From Paenibacillus vini (GTDB lineage Bacteria; Bacillota; Bacilli; Paenibacillales; Paenibacillaceae), in NCBI RefSeq assembly GCF_018403325.1, contig NZ_BOSL01000006.1, positions 186,001 through 250,000 on the forward strand: a stretch of 64,000 bases of DNA, given 5' to 3'. The position numbers were made by a program, and so were the translations under genes. The notes below the pieces were generated by a model. The model was not told the origin of the DNA. It saw nothing but the letters and a program-made list of their open reading frames with translations, and made no database searches. Positions 15,757-22,812 of the stretch are shown here, piece by piece; position 1 is the first letter of the stretch, and each line of letters starts with the position of its first letter.

Positions 15757-16182
15757 GTGGAACGTGATCGCTACAAAGAAAAAGTTATGAATACTGTCTC
15801 AGAAAGGCAATTAGTCTCAATAATGAATAATACGAAGTGGAGAGTGTTACAAACGGCTGTTCTTAATACCTTGCCATTTCCACCGCCTTTTCAAGCAAAG
15901 TATGTATTGGGCGAATCTCCGTCTCCAAATGAGTTTGAAGACGATGTGTGGTATTTGGGAGATTGGGTCGAAGGACTGATGCCTTTTTATAAAGTTGAAT
16001 GGATAAGAGTTAGACCGAGACGGATTGTAAATACAGGGAGATTGATACCACCTGAGATTATTGATATTACTGAAGAGTTTAAAGGGATACTCAAAGAGTA
16101 TTCAATCCCATATTATTGTGACAATGAATCGATCTACATTTATGGATATACTTCCGAAACAGACAAAATAATCAAAGATTAG
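15757..16182 (+). CDS. DUF6678-like protein
   Basis: A 141-residue soluble protein. Met-Asn-Asn-Thr-Lys-Trp-Arg near residue 22, Pro-Phe-Pro-Pro-Pro-Phe-Gln, Val-Trp-Tyr-Leu-Gly-Asp-Trp, and Glu-Trp-Ile-Arg-Val-Arg-Pro-Arg recall the family catalogued as DUF6678; the assignment is from memory. GTG 15757 is set by GAAGGTGG; an ATG four bases upstream is out of frame and stops at once. The stop is followed by hairpin element R4. Function unknown. Confidence 0.6.
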   Translation: MERDRYKEKVMNTVSERQLVSIMNNTKWRVLQTAVLNTLPFPPPFQAKYVLGESPSPNEFEDDVWYLGDWVEGLMPFYKVEWIRVRPRRIVNTGRLIPPEIIDITEEFKGILKEYSIPYYCDNESIYIYGYTSETDKIIKD

Positions 16183-16187
16183 AAGAT

Positions 16188-16245
16188 GCTCAGACAACAA
16201 ACGACCCAGCCAAAGATAAGAGCTATCTAGGTTTGGGTCGTTTTC
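16188..16245 (+). repeat. Dispersed hairpin element, copy R4
   Basis: Starts GCTCAGACAACAAACGACCC five bases after a stop. Outer arms CGACCCAGCC (16202-16211) and GGTTTGGGTCG (16230-16240) pair imperfectly; the inner segment reads AAGATAAGAGCTATCT. A TTTTC tail follows. Likely terminator. Confidence 0.78.
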
Positions 16246-16268
16246 ATTTGAAAGAAGGTTATTCATAG

Positions 16269-16796
16269 ATGATTGATGAAACAAGATACCCTATTGGTCA
16301 ATTTGAGCCGACTCCCATTTTCTTTGAAGAGGACAGGATTAAGCTTATTAATCAAATTTTATTAATTGTTCCTAGGCTTCGAGCACTGATAGTTCGCTTA
16401 ACACCCGAACAACTCCAAACGCCATATCGGGATGGTGGTTGGTCAATCCAGCAAATTATCCACCATATGGCCGATAATGATATGAACGCTTATTTAAGAT
16501 TTAAAAGGGCATTAACTGAAATAGAACCCATGGCTTCATCCTATCGAGAAGATCTTTGGGGTGAACTTCATGATTATGTTGAAACCGATATTGAAACCTC
16601 TTTAATACTCCTAGAATCTCTCCATAAACGTTTTTACATATTACTCTACAAGTTAGATTCACATCACTTCTCCAGGACACTCAGAACTCAAGCGTTAGGA
16701 ATAATTAACTTGGACGCTGCACTGCAAAGATTTATTTGGCATAATCATCACCATAAATCTCAGATCGAATCATTAATAGTTAGAAGAGCCTGGTAA
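16269..16796 (+). CDS. DinB-fold YfiT family protein (bacillithiol transferase type)
   Basis: A 175-residue DinB/YfiT four-helix-bundle enzyme. The start Asp-Glu-Thr-Arg-Tyr-Pro-Ile-Gly-Gln-Phe-Glu-Pro is the YfiT signature; metal ligands fall in Gln-Ile-Ile-His-His-Met-Ala-Asp near residue 67 and Trp-His-Asn-His-His-His-Lys-Ser-Gln-Ile near residue 159. YfiT homologues are Ni/Zn-dependent putative bacillithiol S-transferases acting on electrophiles; bacillithiol use is a Firmicute trait and supports the taxonomic call. It is the first gene after element R4. Confidence 0.85.
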   Translation: MIDETRYPIGQFEPTPIFFEEDRIKLINQILLIVPRLRALIVRLTPEQLQTPYRDGGWSIQQIIHHMADNDMNAYLRFKRALTEIEPMASSYREDLWGELHDYVETDIETSLILLESLHKRFYILLYKLDSHHFSRTLRTQALGIINLDAALQRFIWHNHHHKSQIESLIVRRAW

Positions 16797-16834
16797 ACTG
16801 AGATACTCTGATAAAAAAATAGAACGGATGAATA

Positions 16835-17257
16835 ATGATGGATTGTCTCGGATGCCGAATCGCAAATCAAATTGAACCGGATGTTAATGTGATTTATGAG
16901 AACGAATTTGTAGTTTGTATTTTAGATATTGCACCGTTCAATGATGGCCATATACTGATTTTGCCTAGAAAGCATTACTTGGATGTTGAAGAAATAGACG
17001 AACTAACGTTAAGTGCCATAATGAGCACATCGGCAAAGATGTCTATTTTATTAAAAAAGACATTTAATCCGGATGGAATTACATTTTTTCAGAATGGCGG
17101 AACTTTCAATGACTTACAACATTATCACATGCATGCAATCCCAAGATTTATTGGTGACGGATTCAGTTGGTCCGAGCCAAAAGAGGAGTTCAAGACAGAA
17201 AGATCATTAAAAGAGATAAAACTCTTATTGCTTAAGGAATTAAACAGCAACTCATGA
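16835..17257 (+). CDS. HIT family protein
   Basis: A 140-residue histidine-triad nucleotide-binding protein. The triad His-Tyr-His-Met-His-Ala is near residue 91-96, preceded by Phe-Gln-Asn-Gly-Gly. An N-terminal Cys-Leu-Gly-Cys-Arg-Ile may bind zinc as in many HIT proteins, and Asp-Gly-His-Ile-Leu-Ile-Leu-Pro-Arg-Lys-His is the family's second signature. It would hydrolyse or transfer nucleoside 5'-monophosphates from phosphoramidates or dinucleotides. Tandem ATGs at 16835 and 16838; the ribosome site is weak (ACGGA). Confidence 0.88.
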   Translation: MMDCLGCRIANQIEPDVNVIYENEFVVCILDIAPFNDGHILILPRKHYLDVEEIDELTLSAIMSTSAKMSILLKKTFNPDGITFFQNGGTFNDLQHYHMHAIPRFIGDGFSWSEPKEEFKTERSLKEIKLLLLKELNSNS

Positions 17258-17354
17258 AGTCAATAACTCCAGCCAACACTGTATTTACACATCTCAGCCA
17301 CGACGGCTGCTCGATCCGTGAGAACCAAAGTTTATAGAAATAGTGAGGTGCTTA

Positions 17355-17882
17355 ATGAAAAACTTAGTTCTTGTAGGTATGTCTGGGGCTGGAAAAAGCA
17401 CCTTAGGAGTGTTGCTTGCGAAAGCCTTAGGTATGGGTTACGTGGACACCGATATTTTAATCCAAGAACATGAAGGTAGACTGTTGCAAGAAATCATAGA
17501 TAGTGATGGTATCGAGAAGTTCCTTGAGATTGAAGAAGCGATGGTATCGCGTCTGCAAGTTGTTAACAGCATTATTTCAACAGGGGGAAGTGTGGTTTAT
17601 TCTGAGCAAGCCATGAACTCACTTAAACAGAATGGACAGATTATATATTTACATGTTCCATTTGAGGAAATTAATAAGAGACTAACAAACATATCAAACA
17701 GAGGAATTGTAATAAAGGAAGGAAATAGTCTTCAAGACGTTTATGAGGAAAGAGCTCCTTTATATATTAAGCATAGTGATATTACTATTGATTTAGCTAA
17801 TAAGGATATAGAACAATGTGTTAGTGAAATTATCGAAGCAAGAAAACTTGAGTTACCCAGGGAGGGGAGAGCCTCCTTATGA
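17355..17882 (+). CDS. Shikimate kinase-like P-loop kinase with altered substrate motifs
   Basis: A 175-residue AroK-fold kinase. Walker A Gly-Met-Ser-Gly-Ala-Gly-Lys-Ser-Thr is near residues 8-16, followed by Val-Asp-Thr-Asp. However, the shikimate-binding Glu-x-x-Phe-Arg-x-x-Glu appears as Ile-Glu-Lys-Phe-Leu-Glu-Ile-Glu with Leu at the Arg position, the Gly-Gly-Gly loop is Gly-Gly-Ser, and Arg-Pro-Leu becomes Arg-Gly-Ile. Folding and ATP binding look intact but shikimate binding is doubtful; a different substrate is likely. ATG 17355 follows GAGGTG. No aro genes are nearby. Confidence 0.75.
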   Translation: MKNLVLVGMSGAGKSTLGVLLAKALGMGYVDTDILIQEHEGRLLQEIIDSDGIEKFLEIEEAMVSRLQVVNSIISTGGSVVYSEQAMNSLKQNGQIIYLHVPFEEINKRLTNISNRGIVIKEGNSLQDVYEERAPLYIKHSDITIDLANKDIEQCVSEIIEARKLELPREGRASL

Positions 17883-18111
17883 AATTCATATTATTATTTG
17901 TATTTTTAAAGGGATCTTTGTGAATAACAAATTATTCAAAGAAACAAGTGGTTTAGGATTACCAGACTCAAAAATAATAATAAAAGATAATGAGTATTAT
18001 GTTGTAGGGGATAATACAGGCAACAGTATTGATAGTAGATTTTTGGGGCCGATATCTGACACTCAAATTATAGGTAAGGTAGTAAAGATTTTTCACGCGA
18101 ATAAAAAATGA
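17879..18111 (+). pseudogene. Signal peptidase I remnant
   Basis: ATG 17879 overlaps the preceding stop and opens 14 hydrophobic codons (Met-Lys-Phe-Ile-Leu-Leu-Phe-Val) resembling a signal peptidase membrane anchor, then stops. In another frame, from GTG 17920, 63 codons encode the C-terminal box of signal peptidase I: Tyr-Val-Val-Gly-Asp-Asn-Thr-Gly-Asn-Ser-Ile-Asp-Ser-Arg. The catalytic Ser and Lys regions are missing. The gene is an internally deleted remnant and should be inactive. Confidence 0.75.
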
Positions 18112-18133
18112 AGAATGATTCTAAGGAGCTCTT

Positions 18134-18736
18134 ATGATTGAGGATGAAAGATTAGAACAGATTATAAGGTCAAAGAATTATATCGAGCACGTACCAGAAT
18201 TGTTAGAAGGTATCCAAGATTTGAATTGGCCCAACGCAAGTAGAATCGTTGATTTTCTTAAACCACGGGCTAGGGAAGTATATCCATTTGTAAAGAATGT
18301 ACTTACCACAAACGACGAAATGTGGATCTATTGGGTTCTATCGAAGTTAGTTAGTTCGTGGCCTAATGAAATAGTTATATTCCTAGAGGAGGATTTGATA
18401 GTTCTTGCGGAAAATTTAGATATTTTTTTAGAAACAGATTTATTATCTATCGAAATACTTTTAAATAACAATTTAATAAGTCATCAATATACTAGAGAGT
18501 TATTAGAAAACAAGGAAGCCTATATAAGGGGTGAAATAGGCAAATTTCAACCTGAATTAATAGACGAATTTATAGAATTAGAGAATATAAGAATAGAGAT
18601 CCTTCTAACAGATGTGAGTCAAATTGTAGATTATGTTAAAGAGAACAGTAAGAAATTACATATTAAAGATAAATATGAAGCGCTCCATCGATTTTTAAAA
18701 TCAGTTCAAGATATATTAATGAAGCTTGATAATTAA
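18134..18736 (+). CDS. DUF5071 domain protein with extra C-terminal region
   Basis: A 200-residue helical protein. Residues about 18-75 (Val-Pro-Glu-Leu-Leu-Glu-Gly-Ile-Gln-Asp-Leu-Asn-Trp-Pro, then Trp-Ile-Tyr-Trp-Val-Leu-Ser) match the DUF5071 HEAT-like pattern. The remaining 100 residues are a separate helical stretch rich in Glu and Leu. AAGGAG precedes ATG 18134. Function unknown; DUF5071 proteins are often neighbours of polymorphic-toxin immunity genes, but no toxin is seen here. Confidence 0.65.
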   Translation: MIEDERLEQIIRSKNYIEHVPELLEGIQDLNWPNASRIVDFLKPRAREVYPFVKNVLTTNDEMWIYWVLSKLVSSWPNEIVIFLEEDLIVLAENLDIFLETDLLSIEILLNNNLISHQYTRELLENKEAYIRGEIGKFQPELIDEFIELENIRIEILLTDVSQIVDYVKENSKKLHIKDKYEALHRFLKSVQDILMKLDN

Positions 18737-18759
18737 TACGAAAAGTGGTGTAACCAAAT

Positions 18760-19125
18760 ATGGAGATCTATCTTGTAAGACATGCAATAAAAGAAAAAAC
18801 CATCGGCGATGTTCCAATAACTAAAGATGGAGTTAAGCAAGCTCAATTAATTGCTCAATACTTTAAAAACATCCTTTATCTTCTATATTCTCAAGCCCGC
18901 TAAGGCGAGCACGGGAAACATGATTACTTGGCGAATACGTTCCAAGAGAATGTTCTTAATCGATTTCATCCCCAATTTATTATTGAACAAAGTAAACTGA
19001 TTCCGGAATGTTCAATAACAAAATTGAGATATGATAATAAGAGTTTTTCAATCGAACAATTTGCTTATACCGAACATCTGGAAACCATGGAGGTAGGTCA
19101 TGGAGCTTCTATCCGAGATATCTGA
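18760..19125 (+). pseudogene. Histidine phosphatase pseudogene (two frameshifts)
   Basis: ATG 18760 begins Met-Glu-Ile-Tyr-Leu-Val-Arg-His-Ala, a histidine phosphatase start, and runs 47 codons to a stop. The coding sense then shifts frame to Ser-Ser-Pro-Leu-Arg-Arg-Ala-Arg-Glu-Thr and again to Asp-Tyr-Leu-Ala-Asn-Thr-Phe, ending Tyr-Thr-Glu-His-Leu at the family C-terminus. The middle is also shortened and the second catalytic His segment is not seen. Two indels near 18873 and 18920 explain the breaks. The last 26 bases overlap the next gene. Confidence 0.8.
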
Positions 19126-19624
19126 CAAAGATTTTGGTTTTGAAAGTTCTTCATCCAATGTCAAGTATTGTGTCAGAAGAGCATCCAGAGCTGTAGTAAT
19201 TAACCGGAACAATCAGATTGCTATTTTGTTTGTATCGAAGCATAACTATCATAAGCTACCTGGCGGTGGAATCGAAGAGGGCGAAGAAATGGCCAATGCC
19301 CTGATTCGTGAGGTTGTCGAGGAGGTTGGAGCAGAGATAGACATAGTCTCCGAAGTAGGGACAATAATTGAATATCGTGATAAGTTCGAATTAATTCAAC
19401 TATCGTATTGCTATCTAGCTAAGGTCAAGACATTACTGGATCACCAATTCTTAACTGATGACGAAAAAGCTAATGGTTTTGTTTTGAAATGGGTATCACT
19501 TGAAGAAGCAATAGCTCTAGTTCAAGCCGATAAGCCATTTGATTATATGGGAAACTTCATTCGGAAGAGGGATTATACTTTTTTGGCTAAGGCTAAGAAA
19601 ATACTTAAGGATTTCGAGGGATAA
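19100..19624 (+). CDS. NUDIX hydrolase
   Basis: A 174-residue NUDIX protein. The box begins Gly-Gly-Gly-Ile-Glu-Glu-Gly-Glu-Glu and ends Arg-Glu-Val-Val-Glu-Glu-Val-Gly and is complete, with metal-binding Glu residues intact; about 40 extra N-terminal residues precede the domain. GGAGGT lies before ATG 19100, inside the end of the broken phosphatase gene. It ends before a G-rich hairpin and a convergent minus-strand gene. The substrate is unknown. Confidence 0.88.
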   Translation: MELLSEISDKDFGFESSSSNVKYCVRRASRAVVINRNNQIAILFVSKHNYHKLPGGGIEEGEEMANALIREVVEEVGAEIDIVSEVGTIIEYRDKFELIQLSYCYLAKVKTLLDHQFLTDDEKANGFVLKWVSLEEAIALVQADKPFDYMGNFIRKRDYTFLAKAKKILKDFEG

Positions 19625-19711
19625 CTAGAAGAAGGACGGAAAAATCATCTAACCATGAGTGTCCCCGGGGTGTTGGAGAAGGCTAGAATTGCGGCGTTGG
19701 GCTAGATGAAC

Positions 19712-19740
19712 AAGGGGGGGGGTTATCCCCCTTATTCGAT
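19712..19740. terminator. G-rich hairpin between convergent genes
   Basis: AAGGGGG pairs with CCCCCTT around a short TTAT loop, with a run of nine G at 19714-19722. It lies between the plus-strand NUDIX gene and the minus-strand lipoprotein gene, so it could end transcription from either side. The T tract is weak. Confidence 0.45.
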
Positions 19741-19760
19741 GAACTTTTTTGTGGAAGGGA

Positions 19761-20342
19761 TTATTCTTTAACAGATGTGTAGGCTTGGCCGCTCTTTACC
19801 TGATTGACATCCGTCTCTAATGTGATTTGATTCGCGCTTGAAATGGTGAATACAATTTCGGACAATTCTTTGGCCGATGGCGTAGGAATTCGATCCACCT
19901 GGAGCGTAATTTGATTGCTTGATATGGAATAAGTCCCCAGATATTTGCTCGATCCTTTCGGCAAGCGATCCAGAAAGACGAAGTCGCCGTTTGTCTTTAA
20001 GACCAGCTTTGAAAACTGAGTATGGTCTTCCTTCTCCGATGTCAGATAGACGGCTTCTTCGTTCTTCAGCATAGCTGTCAGAGCATTTCCGGCATCGGCT
20101 GCTTCCTCAGCCTCATTTGCATTCCCGGTGGTGATGGCTTCGGAATTGCTGGATTCATGATCTTCATTCGTTTCGGTTGTAGCTTGGGCTGGCTCATTAA
20201 TGGTTTGTTCAGTGTTAGTGGGTGCGGCCGACTCGGACTTGATTCCCGTTCCGGCGGATTCGGCCGGAGAAGTACAACCTTGCAATAAGGCAGAAGCAAG
20301 AAATAAGAGTAAAACAGTTTGCAGCAAAGAAAATCGTTTCAT
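19761..20342 (-). CDS. Lipoprotein, unrecognised
   Basis: A 193-residue exported lipoprotein, one of only three minus-strand genes in the window. A signal peptide ends in the lipobox Leu-Leu-Gln-Gly-Cys near residue 23. A low-complexity Ser/Thr/Glu/Asn linker (about residues 25-85) tethers a C-terminal beta-rich domain with Tyr-Leu-Gly-Thr-Tyr-Ser-Ile-Ser and Ile-Thr-Leu-Glu-Thr-Asp patterns, reminiscent of lipocalin-like sensors. The start is supported by AGGAGG on the minus strand just after 20342. The ligand is unknown. Confidence 0.78.
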   Translation of the reverse strand: MKRFSLLQTVLLLFLASALLQGCTSPAESAGTGIKSESAAPTNTEQTINEPAQATTETNEDHESSNSEAITTGNANEAEEAADAGNALTAMLKNEEAVYLTSEKEDHTQFSKLVLKTNGDFVFLDRLPKGSSKYLGTYSISSNQITLQVDRIPTPSAKELSEIVFTISSANQITLETDVNQVKSGQAYTSVKE

Positions 20343-20652
20343 AAGTCCTCCTGGTGTATTAATCTTGACAGCTTGTTTATTATAACAAATGAATGGTAAG
20401 AAATTAATAGAACTAAAGGCTTCCGGTCCGGCTCGTACCCATGATACGAGTTTTTTTGGTTAAGGGTGAGGATTTTGGAATCCTCGCTGACGCTTTTCCC
20501 GGCCTTCACCGAGTTGTATACTGAGTATAGAGAATAAAAACTTGGCGGATGCCTAAGTGGGCCCTACCGGATGAATAGATCCCTGCGAGGGTCTTCCTTT
20601 CCTGGCATTCCAGCCGTAAACCTTATTGGATAAGGAGATAGGAGGAGCTTGT
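20343..20652 (+). other. 310-base leader or intergenic region with two hairpins
   Basis: This lies between the divergent lipoprotein and HAD genes. It holds a terminator-like hairpin CTCGTA-loop-TACGAG with seven T (20432-20457), although no plus-strand gene ends just before it, and a perfect 7-base-pair hairpin GAGGATT-TTGG-AATCCTC (20468-20485). About 120 further bases of GC-rich sequence precede the AGGAGG of the HAD gene. I recognise no riboswitch class and no coding frame. An attenuated leader RNA is possible. Confidence 0.45.
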
Positions 20653-21348
20653 TTGCAATATGAAGTGATTCTTTTTGACCTCGACGATACGCTGTATGAT
20701 TTTGCAAAAACCGAAGATTTCGCTTTACGTCAAGCTTTCCGTCATTTCAGAATGGAGGATACGGAGGAGCTGATGGGTCAGTACCGTGACATTAATCGTC
20801 AGCTATGGAAGGAGCTTGAGCAAGGGCTTATTTATCTGGATGTGCTGCGGGTGGAGCGATTTAGAAGACTGCTTGAATTACGTGAGTTTTCACAAGAACT
20901 CGACGCCGCAGAGTTTAGCCAAACGTATGTGGGGTATTTGTCTGAGGCATCCTTCTTGATGGAAGGGTCTGCGGAAACCTGCAATCGATTATTGGATGCG
21001 GGATACCGGGTTGCGGTGATTACGAATGGAATCAGGGAGGTACAGCTTGGAAGAATAAGCCGCTCTGAGCTGTCCGGCAAGTTTGAGCAGGTGATCATTT
21101 CCGAGGATGCCGGTTCGCAAAAGCCTGACCCGGCTATTTTCGATTACGCATTTGAAAAGTTAGGGCATCCGGACAAAAGCAATGTGCTGATTGTCGGGGA
21201 TTCGCTGACATCGGATATTTACGGCGGAAATCAATACGGAATCGACACGTGCTGGTTCAATCCGAAACAAGCCGACAATACTTCCGAGGCAAAGCCTGAT
21301 TACGAAATTCGGAGTCTGACGGAGCTCCTGGAGCTTTTGAAGGTGTAG
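20653..21348 (+). CDS. HAD family hydrolase, YjjG-like
   Basis: A 231-residue HAD phosphatase. Motif I is Phe-Asp-Leu-Asp-Asp-Thr-Leu-Tyr-Asp-Phe, motif II Ile-Thr-Asn-Gly, motif III Lys in Gln-Lys-Pro-Asp-Pro, and motif IV Val-Gly-Asp-Ser-Leu-Thr-Ser-Asp. The Leu-Tyr-Asp-Phe cap start is typical of the YjjG/YfnB group, which dephosphorylates non-canonical pyrimidine nucleotides. TTG 20653 is set by AGGAGGAG seven bases upstream. A terminator follows. The gene looks more GC-rich than the array around it. Confidence 0.85.
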   Translation: MQYEVILFDLDDTLYDFAKTEDFALRQAFRHFRMEDTEELMGQYRDINRQLWKELEQGLIYLDVLRVERFRRLLELREFSQELDAAEFSQTYVGYLSEASFLMEGSAETCNRLLDAGYRVAVITNGIREVQLGRISRSELSGKFEQVIISEDAGSQKPDPAIFDYAFEKLGHPDKSNVLIVGDSLTSDIYGGNQYGIDTCWFNPKQADNTSEAKPDYEIRSLTELLELLKV

Positions 21349-21376
21349 CCCGCTGCTTAAACATACAAAAATATGG

Positions 21377-21406
21377 AGACTACTGCTTTGACGGTAGTCT
21401 TTTTTT
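21377..21406 (+). terminator. Rho-independent terminator after the HAD gene
   Basis: AGACTAC (21377-21383) pairs with GTAGTCT (21394-21400), followed by a run of T to 21406. A tetranucleotide repeat begins in its tail. Confidence 0.8.
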
Positions 21407-21431
21407 ATTTATTTATTTATTTATTTATTTA
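21404..21431. repeat. (TTTA)7 tetranucleotide repeat
   Basis: Seven exact TTTA units run from 21404 to 21431, starting inside the T tract of the terminator. It is intergenic, about 40 bases before a possible TTGACT/TATAAT promoter. Such repeats can change length by slippage. Confidence 0.9.
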
Positions 21432-21470
21432 GGTAAGTCCCGAAATTATTAGACGGTTCCGCTGAAAATG

Positions 21471-21510
21471 AGGTTGACTCAACATATCAGATGTATAATC
21501 ATGGAAGAAG
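21471..21510 (+). promoter_or_regulatory. Promoter-like segment shared with the dispersed element (5' half only)
   Basis: ATATCAGATGTATAATC and TGGAAGAAGC match the 5' half of element R2 with one change, but the hairpin half is absent. TTGACT (21474-21479) and TATAAT (21494-21499) are separated by 14 bases, short for a sigma-A promoter. It could drive the lipoprotein gene starting 41 bases downstream. Confidence 0.5.
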
Positions 21511-21539
21511 CATACCCTAACGATGAATTGGAGTACAGA

Positions 21540-21986
21540 ATGAATACATATAAGTGGATACCTATCATAATTTGTTTTCTTCTGCTTTTGGCAGGGTGCA
21601 GTACTACCCACAGTATAGATACCAGTTCAACCAGAACCTTAAAAAAAGACTTAAAGGATCTATCGCCGTCGATCAAAAGAGTACAATTTACATTCACTCG
21701 TCCAAACCTTTTTTGTAGAATTGATATGAGAAATGAACCGAGTACAGAAGAACTGGAATCGATTCTTGCGGAATTCAAGGAATTTTCAACAATGGATAAC
21801 ATGAATGAGATCGCTCGTAGTGTCAAATGGGGATTGGAAATATCGGAAATTCATGTTGATATCAATACGGATCAAGATAAAAAAACAATTGAACATGCGT
21901 ATTACGCCAGGTATTTCAAAACATTCGATGCTAGTGATCACTCGGAAGCAAACATTGAGGGGTACAGAATTTGGTATGAAATATAA
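21540..21986 (+). CDS. Small lipoprotein, unrecognised
   Basis: A 148-residue exported lipoprotein: an N-terminal hydrophobic segment ends in the lipobox Leu-Leu-Ala-Gly-Cys near residue 19. The mature part has a mixed alpha/beta pattern with Arg-Val-Gln-Phe-Thr-Phe-Thr and a late Tyr-Arg-Ile-Trp-Tyr-Glu-Ile strand. ATG 21540 is preceded by GGAG at six bases; an in-frame upstream ATG at 21468 would bury the signal peptide. No family is recognised. Confidence 0.68.
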   Translation: MNTYKWIPIIICFLLLLAGCSTTHSIDTSSTRTLKKDLKDLSPSIKRVQFTFTRPNLFCRIDMRNEPSTEELESILAEFKEFSTMDNMNEIARSVKWGLEISEIHVDINTDQDKKTIEHAYYARYFKTFDASDHSEANIEGYRIWYEI

Positions 21987-22018
21987 CATAACTGTATAAC
22001 TGGGAGGTGTTTAGTAAA

Positions 22019-22801
22019 ATGAAAATTCCATTAATCGTCTTAGATTTAGATGGTACACTCCTCAACTCAAGCAAAGAAATAACCAATCGTAATTCTAAAG
22101 CTATTGCAGATTGCGCAGGATTAGGAATTAAATTCATCTTTGCGACAGCGCGTCCTCCAAGGGCAGTCAGATCATTTATGAATGATGAGTTATTCAGATT
22201 AGGTTCTTTTATTTATTACAATGGCGCCTATATCGATTGCAAACACACGGGAATCCAGGATCATATATCGATTGAATCCAACATTACGGCTGAAGTTCTA
22301 GATTACTGCCTTCAATGCAACCCGGATCTTGATTTAAGTCTGGAAGTGAAGGATGAATGGATGAGTTTAAGGGAATATGACTACACCACACTCATTAAGG
22401 TCAAAGATAATCCTGCTGTAAAGTCACTGGAAGAACTCAAACGACATGATGCATCAAAGATTCTTTTTTCAGGGAGAATGAATTTGGATTTATTTATGGA
22501 TAAGTTTAATACGAGATTAAATATTTTAACTACAGACAATGGAGAGCTTGTTCAGCTTTCATCCCTAAGAGCTTCGAAAGAAAGTGCGGTATCGGTTTTG
22601 TGTAAGGCGATGAACATCCCGCTCGAAAAGGTCATGGTCTTTGGTGATGATTTTAATGATATCGGACTATTTAAATCTTGTGGATGGCCCGTGGCAATGG
22701 GGAATGCAATTGAAGAATTGAAACAGATATCTAAAGAGATTACCGAAACTAATGATAATGATGGAGTAGCCATGGTTTTAGAAAAACTTTGCAGATCATA
22801 G
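22019..22801 (+). CDS. HAD family hydrolase, Cof type
   Basis: A 260-residue Cof-subfamily (type IIB cap) HAD phosphatase. Motif I Leu-Asp-Leu-Asp-Gly-Thr-Leu-Leu is near residues 9-16, motif II Ala-Thr-Ala-Arg, and motif IV Val-Phe-Gly-Asp-Asp-Phe-Asn-Asp near residue 204. Cof enzymes dephosphorylate sugar phosphates, FMN or PLP. GGGAGGTG precedes; ATG 22019 is preferred over the GTG inside that ribosome site. The Lys-Glu-Ser-Ala-Val sequence supplies the conserved motif III Lys. Confidence 0.87.
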   Translation: MKIPLIVLDLDGTLLNSSKEITNRNSKAIADCAGLGIKFIFATARPPRAVRSFMNDELFRLGSFIYYNGAYIDCKHTGIQDHISIESNITAEVLDYCLQCNPDLDLSLEVKDEWMSLREYDYTTLIKVKDNPAVKSLEELKRHDASKILFSGRMNLDLFMDKFNTRLNILTTDNGELVQLSSLRASKESAVSVLCKAMNIPLEKVMVFGDDFNDIGLFKSCGWPVAMGNAIEELKQISKEITETNDNDGVAMVLEKLCRS

Positions 22802-22812
22802 GAGAATGATTC

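Noticed and set aside
13442-16182. Immunity-gene cluster for a polymorphic toxin
   Set aside because: Several small acidic proteins occur here, but no toxin, secretion or repeat-rich gene accompanies them.
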